Shown: positions 1 to 12,445 of the stretch, in pieces
How the letters are laid out: the number at the start of each line of letters is the position of its first letter
Numbering within the stretch: the stretch's first letter is position 1
Assembly (NCBI RefSeq): GCF_028502605.1
Contig: NC_079234.1
Coordinates: 124,001-188,000 of the forward strand
DNA: 64,000 nucleotides
Direction of reading: 5' to 3'
Source of the DNA: Trichoderma breve
Taxonomy: Eukaryota > Ascomycota > Sordariomycetes > Hypocreales > Hypocreaceae
Notes under the pieces: model-generated
The model's input: only the letters and a program-made list of their open reading frames with translations
What the model was told of the DNA's origin: nothing
Database searches by the model: none
Program-made: the position numbers and the translations under genes

Positions 1-623
1 GCTTCCGGCGAGTTCATTCTCTCGCGAATGGTGCTCATAGCTTGAGCTTGGTAGTCGAGACACTCTTGGTCTACATTACCGCCAGTCACCGCAAACGCAA
101 ATGTTAGCTTCACGGCGTTCAGGAGAGCCGGGTCGTCAAGGTCTGTGCGGAAAACGGAGCCGAAGTCTTGGAAGACAACCGGATCTGCGACGCTAAAGAC
201 GGGCTCGGCAGCATGTCGAGCAGCGGCTGTGGAAGTTCTGTGAGCCCCATACCACAAATATTCACCGTCAAGCATAACTTACTGTGACTAAGCAAGGCCC
301 TCAGTCGCGGAGAGTCTCCCATAATGCTCTCGAAGGGGCCGTAGGCAGATGCAGGGGCGAATATGGACCATGGGACCAGCATTTGGCCAGATGCACCAAT
401 ACCACTGCCCAGAGTCCCCTCCTGAGGCCTCCGTTTACTACGTAGAGCCTGCTTCACAGCATGTGACCTGGCTACACGCCTCTTCTCCCGGTCTTTTGTA
501 TCCTCTGGATTCTGTATAGATATGAATTGGAAACCTGTCTCTGTCCACGACGTTAGCTTCTCGCGCCGGCAACGACCCCAAACAAAATACACTTGAGTCA
601 CCTTTGTGAGGATCACTGTCCAT
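1..623 (-). CDS. Fungal-specific regulator-like protein without zinc cluster, 3' end cut by window edge
   Basis: Start ATG at 621-623. Exons read as 602-623, 283-540 and 1-226, with introns 541-601 (branch GCTAAC) and 227-282 (donor GTAAGT). The spliced N-terminus carries the motif FQFISIQNPEDTKDREKRR followed by a basic stretch rich in R and K. This is the usual opening of the large ascomycete family annotated as fungal-specific transcription factor domain proteins that lack an N-terminal Zn2Cys6 cluster. The third exon reads on to the left edge with the family-like segment DPVVFQDFGSVFRTDLDD, so the C-terminal half lies outside. A nuclear regulatory role is inferred from family annotation only. 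No DNA-binding motif is visible. The nearest neighbour is a long geneless stretch on its upstream side. Confidence 0.75.
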
Positions 624-2825
624 GGCGCAAAACTCGATGCTAACGTTGTCGGTGGCGGTGGCCTTGGAGTACCAGTATATTTACTTATGTTGATAGTGAC
701 AGTAGTTTGGATTTGTTTCCCTTACTATCTACCTAGGATGTTCTGTTCAGAAGTCGCTGACTCATCTACTATCTAGAGGCCTGAGGACAATGGGTGTACG
801 GGGATCCCGGGCACTTCTTGTCTTTGCAGTTTAGACTAGAGTATTGCTAAGCCGGGAGCTAAATAAGGGTCTTTAGACTGACCGAGGGAAAATTTAAAAA
901 AACAAATTGAGAAAAAAACAACACGGTGCACAGTCCAAGTTGCACAGTTGTGAACGACACTATACCATAGCCCTCCAAAACGTATTCTTGGACAATGCAA
1001 GCTGGGTAGGCCTGCAAAATTTAGTCCGGACGTGTATAAGAAGTTGATTTCTAAAAGCTCAGTTTATTTCACAAGACAACCTCATCGGCGCTTCCATCCG
1101 CTCTTGTTGACCCCATTGTGTTGTAGGCCGAGAGATGTGGCTCAACTACGCCACCCAGACGCCTGCTTACTTCAATGAACCAGGCTCACTAATGCCCAAG
1201 TGTTATTGATCTGCTGACACGCTGCCGCAAGACAACAACAGCAAGAAGGCGTCATTCGTTGCCGTTCCAGGGCTGCCTGGCTGACTTTGTTAAGAATGGC
1301 CGGAAATGAATTGCTTTGACTGCTCTATCGTCAACCTCTGGGGCTCCGCTATTGGCTGAAAAGAAGATAGAATGGAAACTTAGTTCTTCTTGAAGACATT
1401 CATCATACACTTTAATGGGCTGGCCGCCCGAGCATGAGCCAATGACATACGTCGACTCCTAACACACGCCGTTCTTCTGGTGAACCTCACACAATTCGAA
1501 ATAGTAATCTCTCCTCTTCGTGGTGTCATAGTCAAGAGAGTTATTCCTCATATGATCTCAGTCGTATTACAGCAATGAACAAGAGAACCTTATCCCTAAG
1601 AGCGATATGGGAATTACATAACCGATGAAAAAGGCGGGATTGACATAAGTAATCTGGTGGAGTAAATTGTTGGTATGAGCATGTTGCAGATGATACGAGG
1701 CCTTCGCCGAAATAGGTAAAATCTTCAAACAAGATAGGCAAAAGCTCCAGACTCTCTTGACCAGGGGCCACATTACGAATCTCACTTGCTGCTGTAGTTA
1801 AGTTGAAAGCCTGACCAATCAGGGACCTAAGTTGGCTCCATCGAGTCAGTGATTGAAGAAGTTTTGCAGATTAGCGCTTCCATGGCATCTCAAATTAGCC
1901 TAGGTAGGTGTCAAAAGATCCATCAAATGCGTAACTCCATCCAACCCTGCCTGCATGACAGTTTGCTGCCAGCTGAAGTGTTTAATCCACAAATCCGAAT
2001 TTGTCCCACACTCCGGCTCTTTTCAGTTTAGAAATGCGCCATCTTTGATACCGGGGGCGTCGCTCCCTCTAGCATATACTTCACTAAGGTGTGCCTGGTT
2101 ACTAGGCATAGGCTGATGCTACCCAAGCAAGGCGGGATGAAAGGAGACGGCATCATTGACTGGAAGCGTTGCTAGCTAGGACTAATTAGATGCCACTACA
2201 TGTCTTCCGTACGAAGCAGGGCAACGTACTAAAGAAGCTAAGAGCTGAGGGGGAATGACTATGTGTGCCACTAGAAGATGATAAGTATCTCAACAATGAT
2301 CGCGAACAACTTCAACCACCTGACTGGTTTGCCGCCATCTCTACCACAGGCCGGACACTGCGAGATAATTTGTTTCTCGAGCCTCGAGGGCAATGACCTG
2401 TCTCATTTGTCACTAATTCTAACAAATAGCTCATAATAGGGTGGCTAGAGGTTGACGGTGGCACTATGGTAATTAACAGAGGGGCTGGCCGGGTTGCTGC
2501 CAGGTTAGTCGAGATTCATCTAACTAAAACAATATTTATGACCGTGAGTGGTAGCAATGCGCGATTATGAACTGAACAGCCTCCTGGAGGGGGTAAACCT
2601 GCGGTCATTGATAGAGTGTCTTCGTGACAACGTATGGGGAGGCATCGGTGCAACATCGCGATTCAATTCTATCTATTCATCTTCTTGTAAAGGCGTTGTG
2701 ATGAGTGCGATGGAAAGGCACAGAGAACAACTCAGGCCGATTATCATGACGAGATTTTGCTTGGCAATCTCAACAGGTAGTAGCCAAAAGCCTTCCGTTA
2801 ACAGGGTACAATAGACTGCTTAAGC
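624..2825. other. Geneless stretch of about 2.2 kb
   Basis: No reading frame here joins to a recognisable protein. Short frames at 1541-1771 (-), 1849-2031 (+) and 2548-2814 (+) have no family features I recognise. A TTCGCCGAA palindrome lies at 1703-1711. An A-rich run lies near 890-925. It could hold decayed sequence or long promoters for the flanking genes. Confidence 0.5.
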
Positions 2826-3508
2826 TCATTCTTGTGTTTTGACCCCGAACTTTCTAGCAAGGTCATCTAATTCTCTCTGATTGCTAAAACGCGCATGCAA
2901 TGGCTGTTTATTGTTGAGTTTGGCATTAATGTTTTCCCATACCTGATGAAGGTCAGGGCGGTCCTTTGCCCCTCCTAAATTCATCTATCGTAGTTCGCAT
3001 CAGTAACTAGCTGGGAATATGTAGCACGGCACAAGTAATCATACCTCGGAGGGAACAATGGCCCAAGTTTCCACGACGCTTCCATCTTTCTTAATTACCA
3101 GAATTGCAGGCTGGGCTAGGCCATGTGGATATCCTTGCCACTCAGTAATTGCGACATTGATGATACCGTCGGCTGCCAAGCGCTTAGCCAGGGTGTTCTC
3201 TGGATCGTTGATTGCCTCGCCGGTATATCCACTAGAAGATCGGACTTCAGCAAGATGCTCCTCGTCTTGCGCAGACACAATCACTGGGCAGCCCCCAGCC
3301 GCTGTGATAGTCGGGCTAAGGTCTTGTAAAACGCGCAGGTATGCCATGCAGAACGGGCACCAGTGGCCACGATAATCTTTCAACATAGTTAATAATTTCA
3401 GTCCTGGCACACGTAAGCGCTCAATTGCAAAGGACACTTACAGATTACGAACAGAAAGTCATGTTTCTGCCTGAGATTCTCGAATTTGGAAGTAGCGTTA
3501 ACTGACAT
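2826..3508 (-). CDS. Peroxiredoxin-like (AhpC/TSA-like, thioredoxin-fold) protein, 185 aa
   Basis: Three exons: 3442-3508, 3045-3376 and 2826-2984, with introns 3377-3441 (branch ATTAAC, acceptor AAAG) and 2985-3044 (donor GTATGA). Splicing the first intron at the later acceptor gives the conserved segment VIYYRGHWCPFC. The earlier acceptor would give a stop, which supports the chosen boundary. The RGxWCPFC motif is the active-site region of the AhpC/TSA-like antioxidant family with a CxxC pair, and the C-terminal NLGGAKDRPDL segment is also typical of it. The family is expected to act as a cytosolic thiol peroxidase or disulfide oxidoreductase; the substrate is unknown. Length is normal for the family. 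It stands alone, with geneless DNA on both sides, so no pathway link is implied. Confidence 0.88.
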
Positions 3509-5243
3509 GTTGATGTTTTAGTATGAATTACGGAAGTCTAACGGTGATATCTCTTGCAACTGAATGTTTGAGTTTCTTGTGGTCTGTAGCGACAAAGGAG
3601 ATTCACTTCGAACTGAGCAAATCATATACATAAGTTTAACCGCCTTGTGGATGGGGAGTTAAGCATTTTATCTCTATGTCAGTGATGCGAATGGCATGAA
3701 GGGGAGTTACTAATCGAGGCAATACCACAAAAGGAAGTATCTATGACTTCCCAAAGAAGTAAAACCTGCATGGAGTATTGTCCACCCAACTTAGTCATTT
3801 ATTTGTCTGCTTTTACAAATCACCACTCTACAACATGATGTACACGAACTTTACAGAAGTTCATATATTCTCAAGGTTCATGTTCTCATGGCCTTAGAGC
3901 ATTGTCGATTCCTATTGCACGCAAATCATGTCAAACTAATGGTAATGATGTCTATTCAGCACCAAGCTTCCATGTGATTTTAATAAACGGTCTTCATTTA
4001 CGACACTCGGCGAACGTTCCTCGTGATACATGTCATATTTGTCTACTTTAAAGTCAATATTCCTCGATGAACTCTCTCAAGTGGTAGATACTAGGTATAC
4101 TAGGTATACTAGATATATCTCAATTGTCAGATTGGCTCTTAACCTTTCATATTGTTTACTAAGGCTCAGCACTGGGTATAGAAATATTATCGGCTTGTCG
4201 AAGGGAGCGGAAGCTACTTGTGGACTAATTGAACAAAGGATTGGAAGATTAGAAACATACTTAGCCCCAGTCGATGTTAGAGTCTAATATAGACTAGAGC
4301 CTTGCTTAGTTTATCCCATGTAAGAAACGAGGAGCTGACACGTTTATGCAAATACTCAGACAGGGTTGATAGGAGTACACACTCTTAACCCGTAAGATCA
4401 ATAATTGTATTATCACCTGGCTGCTTGAGGTATCACATATTTATGAGGAACATGAGAACCTTTAAGGGACCAATTTGAAACTAGTAACAATAGTCCGGGC
4501 CAGTCCCCTACAAAAAAGACACTTGCGGTTTTTATAATGCTACAAGAAATACAGTACTCTCCAACCGAAAGACCGGATATGGTAATCAGCTTCACACTCT
4601 AGAGATCATTTTAGATTGCCGGCCAGTACTATTGTATACAAGTTGAATTACGGATTTACATCATGGTTAAATGATGACTATTATTGCTTAAAGCTACCTA
4701 CGTCCTAGCCTCTTTGTAAACATAGACCGCTTTAACTTGGCGTATTACCTTTGGAAACTACCCTATATATCATTGGGAAAAGGACGTGACACGCTCCCAT
4801 CTAATTTCACGCCAGTACTGCACTGTGGGGGCTTCATACATTATGAGGACTCGGTAATCATTGTCTTTCCCCGCAACTAATGGTTATGACCCCAGAAACT
4901 AACACCTTCCCCGCACCGGTTATTACACTTTCACTAAGTAAACTATTACCACATGTTGTATTACAAAGAACTCCCTAAGCATCCTTAATATGGCTATTTG
5001 CATATAATAGTGTCCCCCGGGGACGCCGTCGCTACGTAATAAAACAAAATTACAAAACAATTCTGAATGCTCATCTTACTTTTACCTTCTTATCGCTTAG
5101 CTCTCTTATTGCTGTTGTATATTTTCGGATCTTGAATATACAGCGGCCTTGGGCAACCTTAATTAATTAACCCCACCAGGTTTCTAGATTCTCAAAACCC
5201 AACACGACATCTCTTATCTAAAACTCTGCATTTTCCCTGCAAC
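3509..5243. promoter_or_regulatory. Geneless 1.7 kb with two GCGGGG sites near the downstream regulator
   Basis: AT-rich and without recognisable coding sequence. Two CCCCGCA elements (the reverse complement of TGCGGGG) lie at 4869-4875 and 4909-4915, about 330-375 nt before the ATG of the Zn2Cys6 gene at 5244. They fit the CreA/Mig1 consensus SYGGRG. A CCCCGGGG block lies near 5013-5020. A 9-bp triplet repeat at 4090-4116 is listed separately. The promoter of the 5244 gene is presumably in the last few hundred bases. Confidence 0.45.
4090..4116. repeat. Three tandem copies of a 9-bp unit
   Basis: ACTAGGTAT, ACTAGGTAT and ACTAGATAT follow each other directly. The array is short and AT-rich. 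It looks like a simple-sequence expansion and no function is implied. Confidence 0.8.
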
Positions 5244-7636
5244 ATGCAGCCTTCTTCGAAACCACGCCGCCATGCAAGAGTCCCAGAAAACCGTAAGCGA
5301 GGCCAATACATCTCCGCGGCGTGTGCAGCTTGCCGCAAAGCCAAAGTTCGTTGTGACGGAAGAACTCCCTGTTGCCACTGCGAGAAGCGTTCCACTCAAT
5401 GCCATTATCCTCCCTCCAGGGTCCGAATGTGCAGTGAGGGCAAGAGAGGAGAGAGAAATCATTATGGCCGCAATAGATCGTATGGTAGCTTATAAGCCTA
5501 AAAACATCGAGGGTCAACTAATATGTGATAGGCCAAACAAAAACCTCCTTGCGTTGTCTCTGCAGCGACAAACAACAACACCGCTAGAAACACAATCATC
5601 TCTGATGGATTCACAAATTCCGAATCGGACGGACTGGAATTCTCGTGGAAACTACCTTCCGTGTCTCCGGGGTCTCTCTGTGGAAGACGAAAGGATTTCT
5701 GATGAAGGCAAACTTGGATCCGCGTTTTTATCGTTACCCTTGCCGAGCTTTTGCGGGCCAAGCAGCTCTAACTTCGGCTTCAGCATGGCGGAATTTATTC
5801 TGCAACATCTAATGGAAGACACAGTCTACACCGATAACGATGGCAGATCTGCATTGGCCAAAATCCAAGTCTCTAGTGATGACAGGTCTTCTCTCAACTC
5901 CGAGCAGGCAGTCCCGTCTCCAACAAACTTCGATCTTTGTCAAACCATGGAGCTTGAGGAAGCCCTTCGTCTGCTTGGCGTGTATCATGAAGTCTTTGGC
6001 GTCTTGCATCCGTTTCTAGACATGGCAACGCTGCGTCGGCAAGCCAACGTGCTTTGGGGAGCATTACAACCCGTTCCATCCAGTCAACCAACTCTATATC
6101 CACCAAGTCAGGATAATCACGTAGTGAAACTGGCTATTGCAATCGCGTTACTCTGTGAGAGCGGAGGCTATCACCCCACTGCCACTGCGATATACCAAAG
6201 TATGCAAGTTATAGTCGTCCAGAGTGTTTTAGGGTTCTCGTTCGATCTGGGACGACTGGTGTTGTTAGTTCTCATTGTATGGATCAACTATTCCTTCATG
6301 TCTTCAAGGACACTGCTAAATGTCACAGGGGGTTTACCATTGGTACCAGGGCGATTATCGACTAAGCTCCAGATTTTTGGCCGTCGCAGTCCGACTGATA
6401 TTCGAAACTGGGATGCAGAAAAAGCAAATATTGCTGCGACACTTTCCTCTGAAATCCGAAAGAGAAATGGCCACTTTACTGGTTTATACATCCATTGTAT
6501 TAGACCACCAGATGAGCTTTGCTGCGGGCCTACCTACCACGTTCAGAGACAGGAATATCGAAATACCTGACGTTGTGCGTACAAGATAACTTTTCATATC
6601 ATGACTGCTTTCGACGAAACTTTGCTAACATCTAGGAAAACAGCCTGGAAGTCCATATCTCAGAGCAATGACATCGTATGTCGACTTTGGATCACGCCAC
6701 TGGAACTCGGTGGTTGACAACCACGGGGAGATTAAGGCAGCTTTTGATGATGAAGCTTTTGATCGATTAGACGATGAAGTCAATCGATGGCCGAAGACGT
6801 TTTGTTTTGACTTACAGCCTCGAAATCTCGAGGCCCGCTTGCTCCAATTTGTCTCTGGTGAAGTTCCGGATAAAGCTCGAGGTCCATTGATTGCAAGCAC
6901 CATACTCTATCTCCGAGCCAACCAGATTCGCATTCTCGTTATGCGACCCATTCTATTCTCGCTGCGTAGTATTCTCGATCATAGCCATCGTGTGGCTGGC
7001 TTGATAGAGATTGCGCAGGATACTATTCACAAACTGGTCCAGCTCGATCGGTGCAGTGACTTATACAGGAAGCACCAGGTAATATTGAATCACTTTCTCT
7101 CCTCGGCGACATCAGTTTTCTTTCTTGCCTTGGCGCAGCGTGGTAGGCTAGAAAAGCAGGGGATAGATCACACCGCGTCGACATCGCTCTCGCCAACTTC
7201 TCTGAGAGAAACATTATTTAGGGCTTTTGATCTTATCCGGTCCTACAGCTCCATGTCTCCTGCCTCACAGCGTCTTTGGGACAGCTTCTCGGTTCCCAGA
7301 AGCCTCTTGATTACGTACGGGTTACTAAAGCGGCCTGGCAGCCATGATGACGAGAACAACTTATGTGACGACGTACATTCTTCAAATTTCTCGCATATTC
7401 TAGTGGATCCAGAACCTGCTGAAGAAGTTTGCGTTGCAGATGAGGAAAGTGTTTTGCAGTCGGGACTTCCTACCGCAAACTCTACTACGGATCATGACAT
7501 CAACGCACCACAAGAGGAGTTTTGCATTTCCGACTATCTGATAGACTCAAGATACGATGGCTCACTAAATATTGAAGGAGGGTTGTTTTACTCAGAGGAC
7601 AATCAAGAGGATCTCTTGAATAATTTGTTTCAGTAG
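5244..7636 (+). CDS. Zn2Cys6 transcription factor with fungal-specific TF domain, about 743 aa
   Basis: Exons 5244-5479, 5532-6276, 6329-6578 and 6636-7636. The introns at 5480-5531 and 6277-6328 have clear donors and branch sites. The third intron has two workable solutions (6579-6635 or 6575-6643), both in frame, differing by four residues. The N-terminus holds a Zn2Cys6 cluster with C27, C30, C37, C43, C46 and C53 (spacing 2-6-5-2-6), preceded by a basic segment. The middle homology domain follows, with the joined segments LVLLVLI-GVYHWYQGDYR and PYLRAMTSYVDFG matching the family pattern. It should act as a nuclear DNA-binding activator or repressor. It converges on the FAD monooxygenase at 7819-9555 (182 nt between stops), which is a plausible target. 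Its own upstream region carries two GCGGGG sites. Confidence 0.92.
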
Positions 7637-7818
7637 GCAAATAATGAGCAAAATCATAACATTCTTCAACTATATTCTACACTGCTACTTTGATGAAAAC
7701 TCAAGTTTCTAGTGAAGGCATGGCAAATGTTCAACGATCGCTCTTGAGATTATTGATCTTTCTAAGCAATTCGATCTGAGTCCAAGTTGGTGAGCCATCG
7801 GGATTGTATAGACACAAC

Positions 7819-9555
7819 TCATCCTTCAAACAGTTTGTGACTGTGTTCTGTAGCATCAGCAAGAGTATCAAAACCCAGTAATGCTTGCTGATACTCTGCA
7901 TCCCCCCAATTCCATTTACAAGTGGACTCCCAACGCGATTGAGGCAATTCTGAGAGCAGTTTGTCTCTCTCCAGCTGCTCAGAGCCATCAGGGAGGTGAT
8001 AGAAGACCCGTGCCTGAACTGCACCTAGAACGTTCACCGTAGTCCTCTGCTTCCGCAATCTCTCATATAACTTTAGAGTTGTGGTGATGGCATCTTTACC
8101 GCTTTCCTCAGACCAAAGCGCAGGGTTGCTTTGGAGCCGGCCAAGAAGAAAACCAATCACTGCGCCGTCCTCAACGGCCATTGCTGCGCCCTGTGCTTGA
8201 TACGGCAGGGTAGGATGTGATGCATCTCCCAACAGGGCAACCGAATCCTATATAAAAGTGTCAGCATTATCCGAATCTATAACGGCAAACTGGTTACTTT
8301 TTACCTTCACCCAGGTTTCAAGTTCGCTATGATGGCATAGCTTCCACTTCAGAGCGCTGCTTAAGCATGAAATAAGGGTTCGCAAGCTGTAATCTTGCTG
8401 TTAGCTTGTACATTTGGACATGGTTTCTCTCAGGTAAAACAATACGTTGGGTCCCATCCTTCAAAATCGTCTCTCATTTCATCTAAGTTGCCATGAAAGG
8501 TGCGTACATTGCGGGGCAGGTTATCCGGCCGGCTTGGAGTAGTCAGTTATAGAAGGAGGCTGCAAGGATACCCTGTTTGCTTACATCAAGACGAGGTTAA
8601 ACTCGGTTCCGTGTCGAACCGGGTAAAAAACAACATGTTTTTCTGGTCCAAGCCAAACTTGAAGGTTGGAAGCATCGAGTAGTTCATTTACTTTTTCGTC
8701 GTTTAACTGCCTTAGCTGACTGCGAGTAAATGTTCCCCGATATGCTAGATCTCCCGTTTCGACAGGTGGTGAGGGACGACCGAGGACGTGTTCTCGCATA
8801 ACAGACCAAAGCCCTGTTATAATTAGTTATATGATTCGTTCTGGAATTAAGATGAGGTTTGAACTTTCGTACCGTCTGCTCCAATGATTGCGTCACCGTA
8901 TACTCGTTGTCCGTCTTTCAAGATCAGGCATGTTTTTTCCTTGTTTCTTTTTTCTTCTTCCCCCTCGTACCCTGAGCTCACACCAACAACTTCAGCGCCG
9001 GTTTGTATCTCTGCACCTAGTTCTTGAGCTTGTTGTAGGAGCAGTTTCTGATAGTCGGCCCTGTGTATCACCCTGCTCGCACTCAAAGGATATGATGAAT
9101 ATGCAAACTTTGAACCCATAGAAAACATTTTATGAAACACAATTGGATACGGCATTACTCACATCCATTCTGCCCCGTAAATTTGCTTCGCTCGTGCCCC
9201 CAGTGGCTTATTGACAATCACCTCACCGGTCGAGTATCGCCTCAAAGTGTGATTTTGCATGACAATTGCCCCCACGTCTTTCAACTTTTCCAGCAGACCA
9301 TATTGTTCCATGATTCTGGTTGCATTTGGAGGCATCTGAATCCCAGCCCCGATCGGCTGAAACTCCGGAGAACGTTCTAGGATAGTGACTTTGAGCGGTG
9401 GATCACATTTTCGACACGCAATAGCACATGATAGCCCACCGAGGCCGGCACCTGCGATAACAACGTGCATAATTCGTTGTGGGAGCTGCAAATATCAGCA
9501 TTGAAGAGTCTCTAAGTTCCAATATACATACTGGAGCTGTGGTAGTGCTCTTCAT
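7819..9555 (-). CDS. Salicylate-hydroxylase-like FAD-dependent monooxygenase, 457 aa
   Basis: Seven exons: 9532-9555, 9163-9485, 8873-9072, 8585-8813, 8446-8532, 8305-8386 and 7819-8247. All junction phases agree. The Rossmann motif GAGLGG falls at residues 20-25. The NAD(P)H/FAD 'DG' motif reads IIGADGLWSVM and the C-terminal FAD-ribityl motif reads LLGDASHPTLPYQAQGAA. This is the group A flavoprotein family that hydroxylates aromatic rings with NAD(P)H and O2, and includes salicylate 1-monooxygenase. The exact substrate cannot be read from sequence. No signal peptide is seen, so it is probably cytosolic. It is divergent from the P450 at 10700, across 1.1 kb containing a cluster of ATTCCG half-sites. 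Length is normal for the family. Confidence 0.93.
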
Positions 9556-10699
9556 TGAGATAGAAATGGTATACGCTTTACTTCGAGCAAAATGTTTGGG
9601 ACCTCAACCAGCACCTTTCCAAACCTTTTAAAAGTTTTTCTAGCCAGCAAATCTCACCCAATAAATTCCGACCCTCTCAAATTATTTATTAATAAATCCG
9701 GCGTATACATACTCAGTAAAGGCCGTCTTTGCATCGATACCTCAGCAGCTGCATCAATATCAGTATAGTGGTATGCATTTAGCCATTCCGCGTAAGTAAG
9801 TGGGGCTCGAGGTGACAAATTCCGTGAAGACATTCCGTGAGTCCAAGTAAATTCCGAGGGCAGAATTCCGTGAGTGGAGTCTGTGTGCTGTAGCGTTGTA
9901 AGACCGGCAGTTCAAAGGTGCTTTCCAGCGTCCAAAATGAAGATCCCTGTGCTGTTGAATAAAGGTTCTCCATCAAGTTCGCACCCAATCATCAAGTGAT
10001 CAGCACACTCAGAGCCATACTCTCGACAGTGAAGCAAAGTGCCGATTAAAAAACGCCAATTTGCCGAGGAGCGCAAACGCTTGCACGTATTTGGCTGCTA
10101 TTACAAGCTCATATTACAAGTGAAGACAGAAGGATCAGAAGTTGTGCAAACTCCAACCCTAATTAATGTAAACATGCGGCGCCTGCTGCAGAATTCGTGA
10201 ATGAAAAGTTGACAAATTTAAAGACTTTTTGATCATAGAGTGACGTTTGAAGTTGGACGAATTGTAGAACCAGATAGGTAAGTATACTAGATACGTAGAG
10301 CGATATCGTGTAGGAATAATAGACGAGAGGCGAAGCGCAAGAACCCTCTCGCTTCTAGCAACTGTGAATATCCGCACGAGCTCAGGGTACGCAATTATTT
10401 CCCCAGCGGAGGACTCGGAACCCACTAATTCACTTCAACACTTCCAATCTCATGTTTTAATGTCACGGAATACCTAATGCCGGAAAACATGAATCGGAAG
10501 AATTCAGGTCACTTCCTCCTTTGGCGACTTTGCTTTCATCACTCAATTAACCATGTTGCCTTCACAGTGCATGCACCACTAACACGCACATATATATCTA
10601 CATGTGTTTGTGTCTGGTTCGCGTCTTGATGTTCGTTTCAGTCATTCTCGTTGTGATACCTAATCAGAGGTCATTCCATTTCCATTATTTTCCCCTATC
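9556..10699. promoter_or_regulatory. Divergent promoter region with a cluster of ATTCCG half-sites
   Basis: This region separates the divergent flavin monooxygenase and P450. Five copies of ATTCCG (reverse complement CGGAAT) begin at 9785, 9819, 9832, 9851 and 9865. Three of them continue as ATTCCGTGA. CGG-containing half-sites of this kind are often bound by Zn2Cys6 proteins, so this is a candidate bidirectional control element. No GCGGGG site was seen here. No convincing coding sequence is present. Confidence 0.45.
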
Positions 10700-12332
10700 A
10701 TGACTCTAGAGTTGGCTGATGGTATACTTGGGTGGTGTGCGGTGGCATTGTGCCTGATTTGGCTTGTTCCAACGTACATCATATATCAAAGATACTTTCA
10801 TCCGTTGGCAAAGTTTCCCGGAGAATTTTCCGCCAGCATTACGGACTTTAAAAAGGCTTCTTACTTTTGGTCATTGAGCATAGACAAAAAGATCCTCAGC
10901 TTGCATGAGAAATACGGCCCCGTGGTGCGCATTGCGCCGAATGAGCTCAGCTTTTGGGACCCAGAAGCCCTATCAACCATTTTTAAATCTGGCGGACGAG
11001 CTATGGTGAAAAGTTCATTTTTTGATGGCTTTACAACTTTCGACCCTAATTTATTTGGGAACCGTAATGAAGAAGTATGTCTAAGCCGCGTATGCTTCTT
11101 TATCTAGCTGAACTCCTAACTCTTGAGACTAGGTTCACGCGCTGCGCAGGCGACAGATGGCACATAGCTTCTCAACAGCTTCCCTCATAAGTATGGAGGA
11201 GATTTTCGACCGACATGTTATGCAAATGAGGGATAAACTAGACCGCTACGCGGAGTCTGGAGAAAAGGTTAACCTCAAAAAGATCATAGCCTTCTACGCC
11301 TACGATGTACTAGGCGAGCTTGCTTTTGATACTCAATTCGAATCACAGGCCAAGGACGACGAGTCAAATCTCCCCCCAATTAACGACCATATTTTTCTAG
11401 GCTGTCTGTACGGCTCGCTACCCTCCTTGCTTCCCTACTCTATGAAACTGTCCGGCTTTCTTCCGATACCCTGGCTGCAGACTCTTAATCGGAGCCGGCA
11501 AAGTATTCGCGACACAGTGGCGAGGTGCGTGTCGACTATGTTTGGAGAAACGTTAGAAAACAATGAGAAAAAGGCAAACACTCTCTTATCACAGCTCATG
11601 AAAGCCAAAGATCCTGAGACAGGAAAAGAGCTTACGGTAACTGAGATTTCTTCTGAAGCATTTGGCTTTCTTGTTGCAGGTTCCCATACTACTTCGGGTA
11701 CCTTAACGCTCTTGTTTTATCATCTGCTTCACGATTCCGAGATATACTCTCAGGTTGTAGAGGAGATGAGGCGAAAACTCCCTTTGCTCGAACAAGGTGC
11801 ATATCCTTACACAGGATTGGAGGCCAAACTACCCTACATGACAGCCTGCGTGCGAGAGAATTTTCGGCACACGCCTGTATTTACTATGCCGCTTACGCGA
11901 CAAGTTATGTCTCAGAGTGGGACAGTAATTGCCGGCACAGAAGTTCCAGCGGGTGTAAGTATCCAGAAGCCATTATCATCAGAATTCGTACTAAGACGAA
12001 GGGAATAGACCAACGTTTCAATCACCAACCACGCTCTACATCATAACCCCAGCATTTGGGGGCCAGACTGCGATGAATACAAGCCATCTCGATGGCTTAG
12101 AGAGGGATATGCAAAAGAGAATCTCAAATACTTAATGCCTTTCGGTGCTGGCCATCGGATGTGCATAGGTCGCAATATTGCAATGGCGAATATCTTGAAA
12201 GTGGTTAGTGTTGTATTGAGGAACTATGAGTTGGAAGCGGTGGATAAAGATGAAACCCTGAAAATTGTGACAGTTGGGATAGGAGAGAAGGAAGGTCCCT
12301 TGTGGTGTCGTATCAAGAAAATGAGTTGCTGA
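10700..12332 (+). CDS. Cytochrome P450 monooxygenase, 506 aa
   Basis: Three exons, 10700-11074, 11133-11954 and 12009-12332, with introns of 58 and 54 nt. An N-terminal membrane anchor covers about residues 8-28. The I-helix oxygen-binding motif AGSHTTS is at residues 307-313, the K-helix ExxR pair is E367/R370, and the heme loop FGAGHRMCIG places the thiolate ligand at C451. All hallmark motifs are intact, so it should be an active ER-bound monooxygenase. The N-terminal region (YGPVVRIAPNELSF) resembles the pisatin demethylase and benzoate-hydroxylase-like fungal P450s, but the substrate is not predictable. It is divergent from the flavin monooxygenase and converges, 113 nt apart, on the decarboxylase-like gene. 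Context suggests a role in aromatic compound conversion. Confidence 0.94.
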
Positions 12333-12445
12333 GATTAAAAAATGTCATATGTTGCTCCGTTGGGTTAGCTGTAATACAAATTGTTACAATGTGAATATTA
12401 AACATTGTGAAATCAAGAGAAGATTTCTATTTATAAAATCCTAGA

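Noticed and set aside
1541..2814. Small open frames in the left geneless stretch
   Set aside because: Too short, no domain signatures, frames overlap on both strands.
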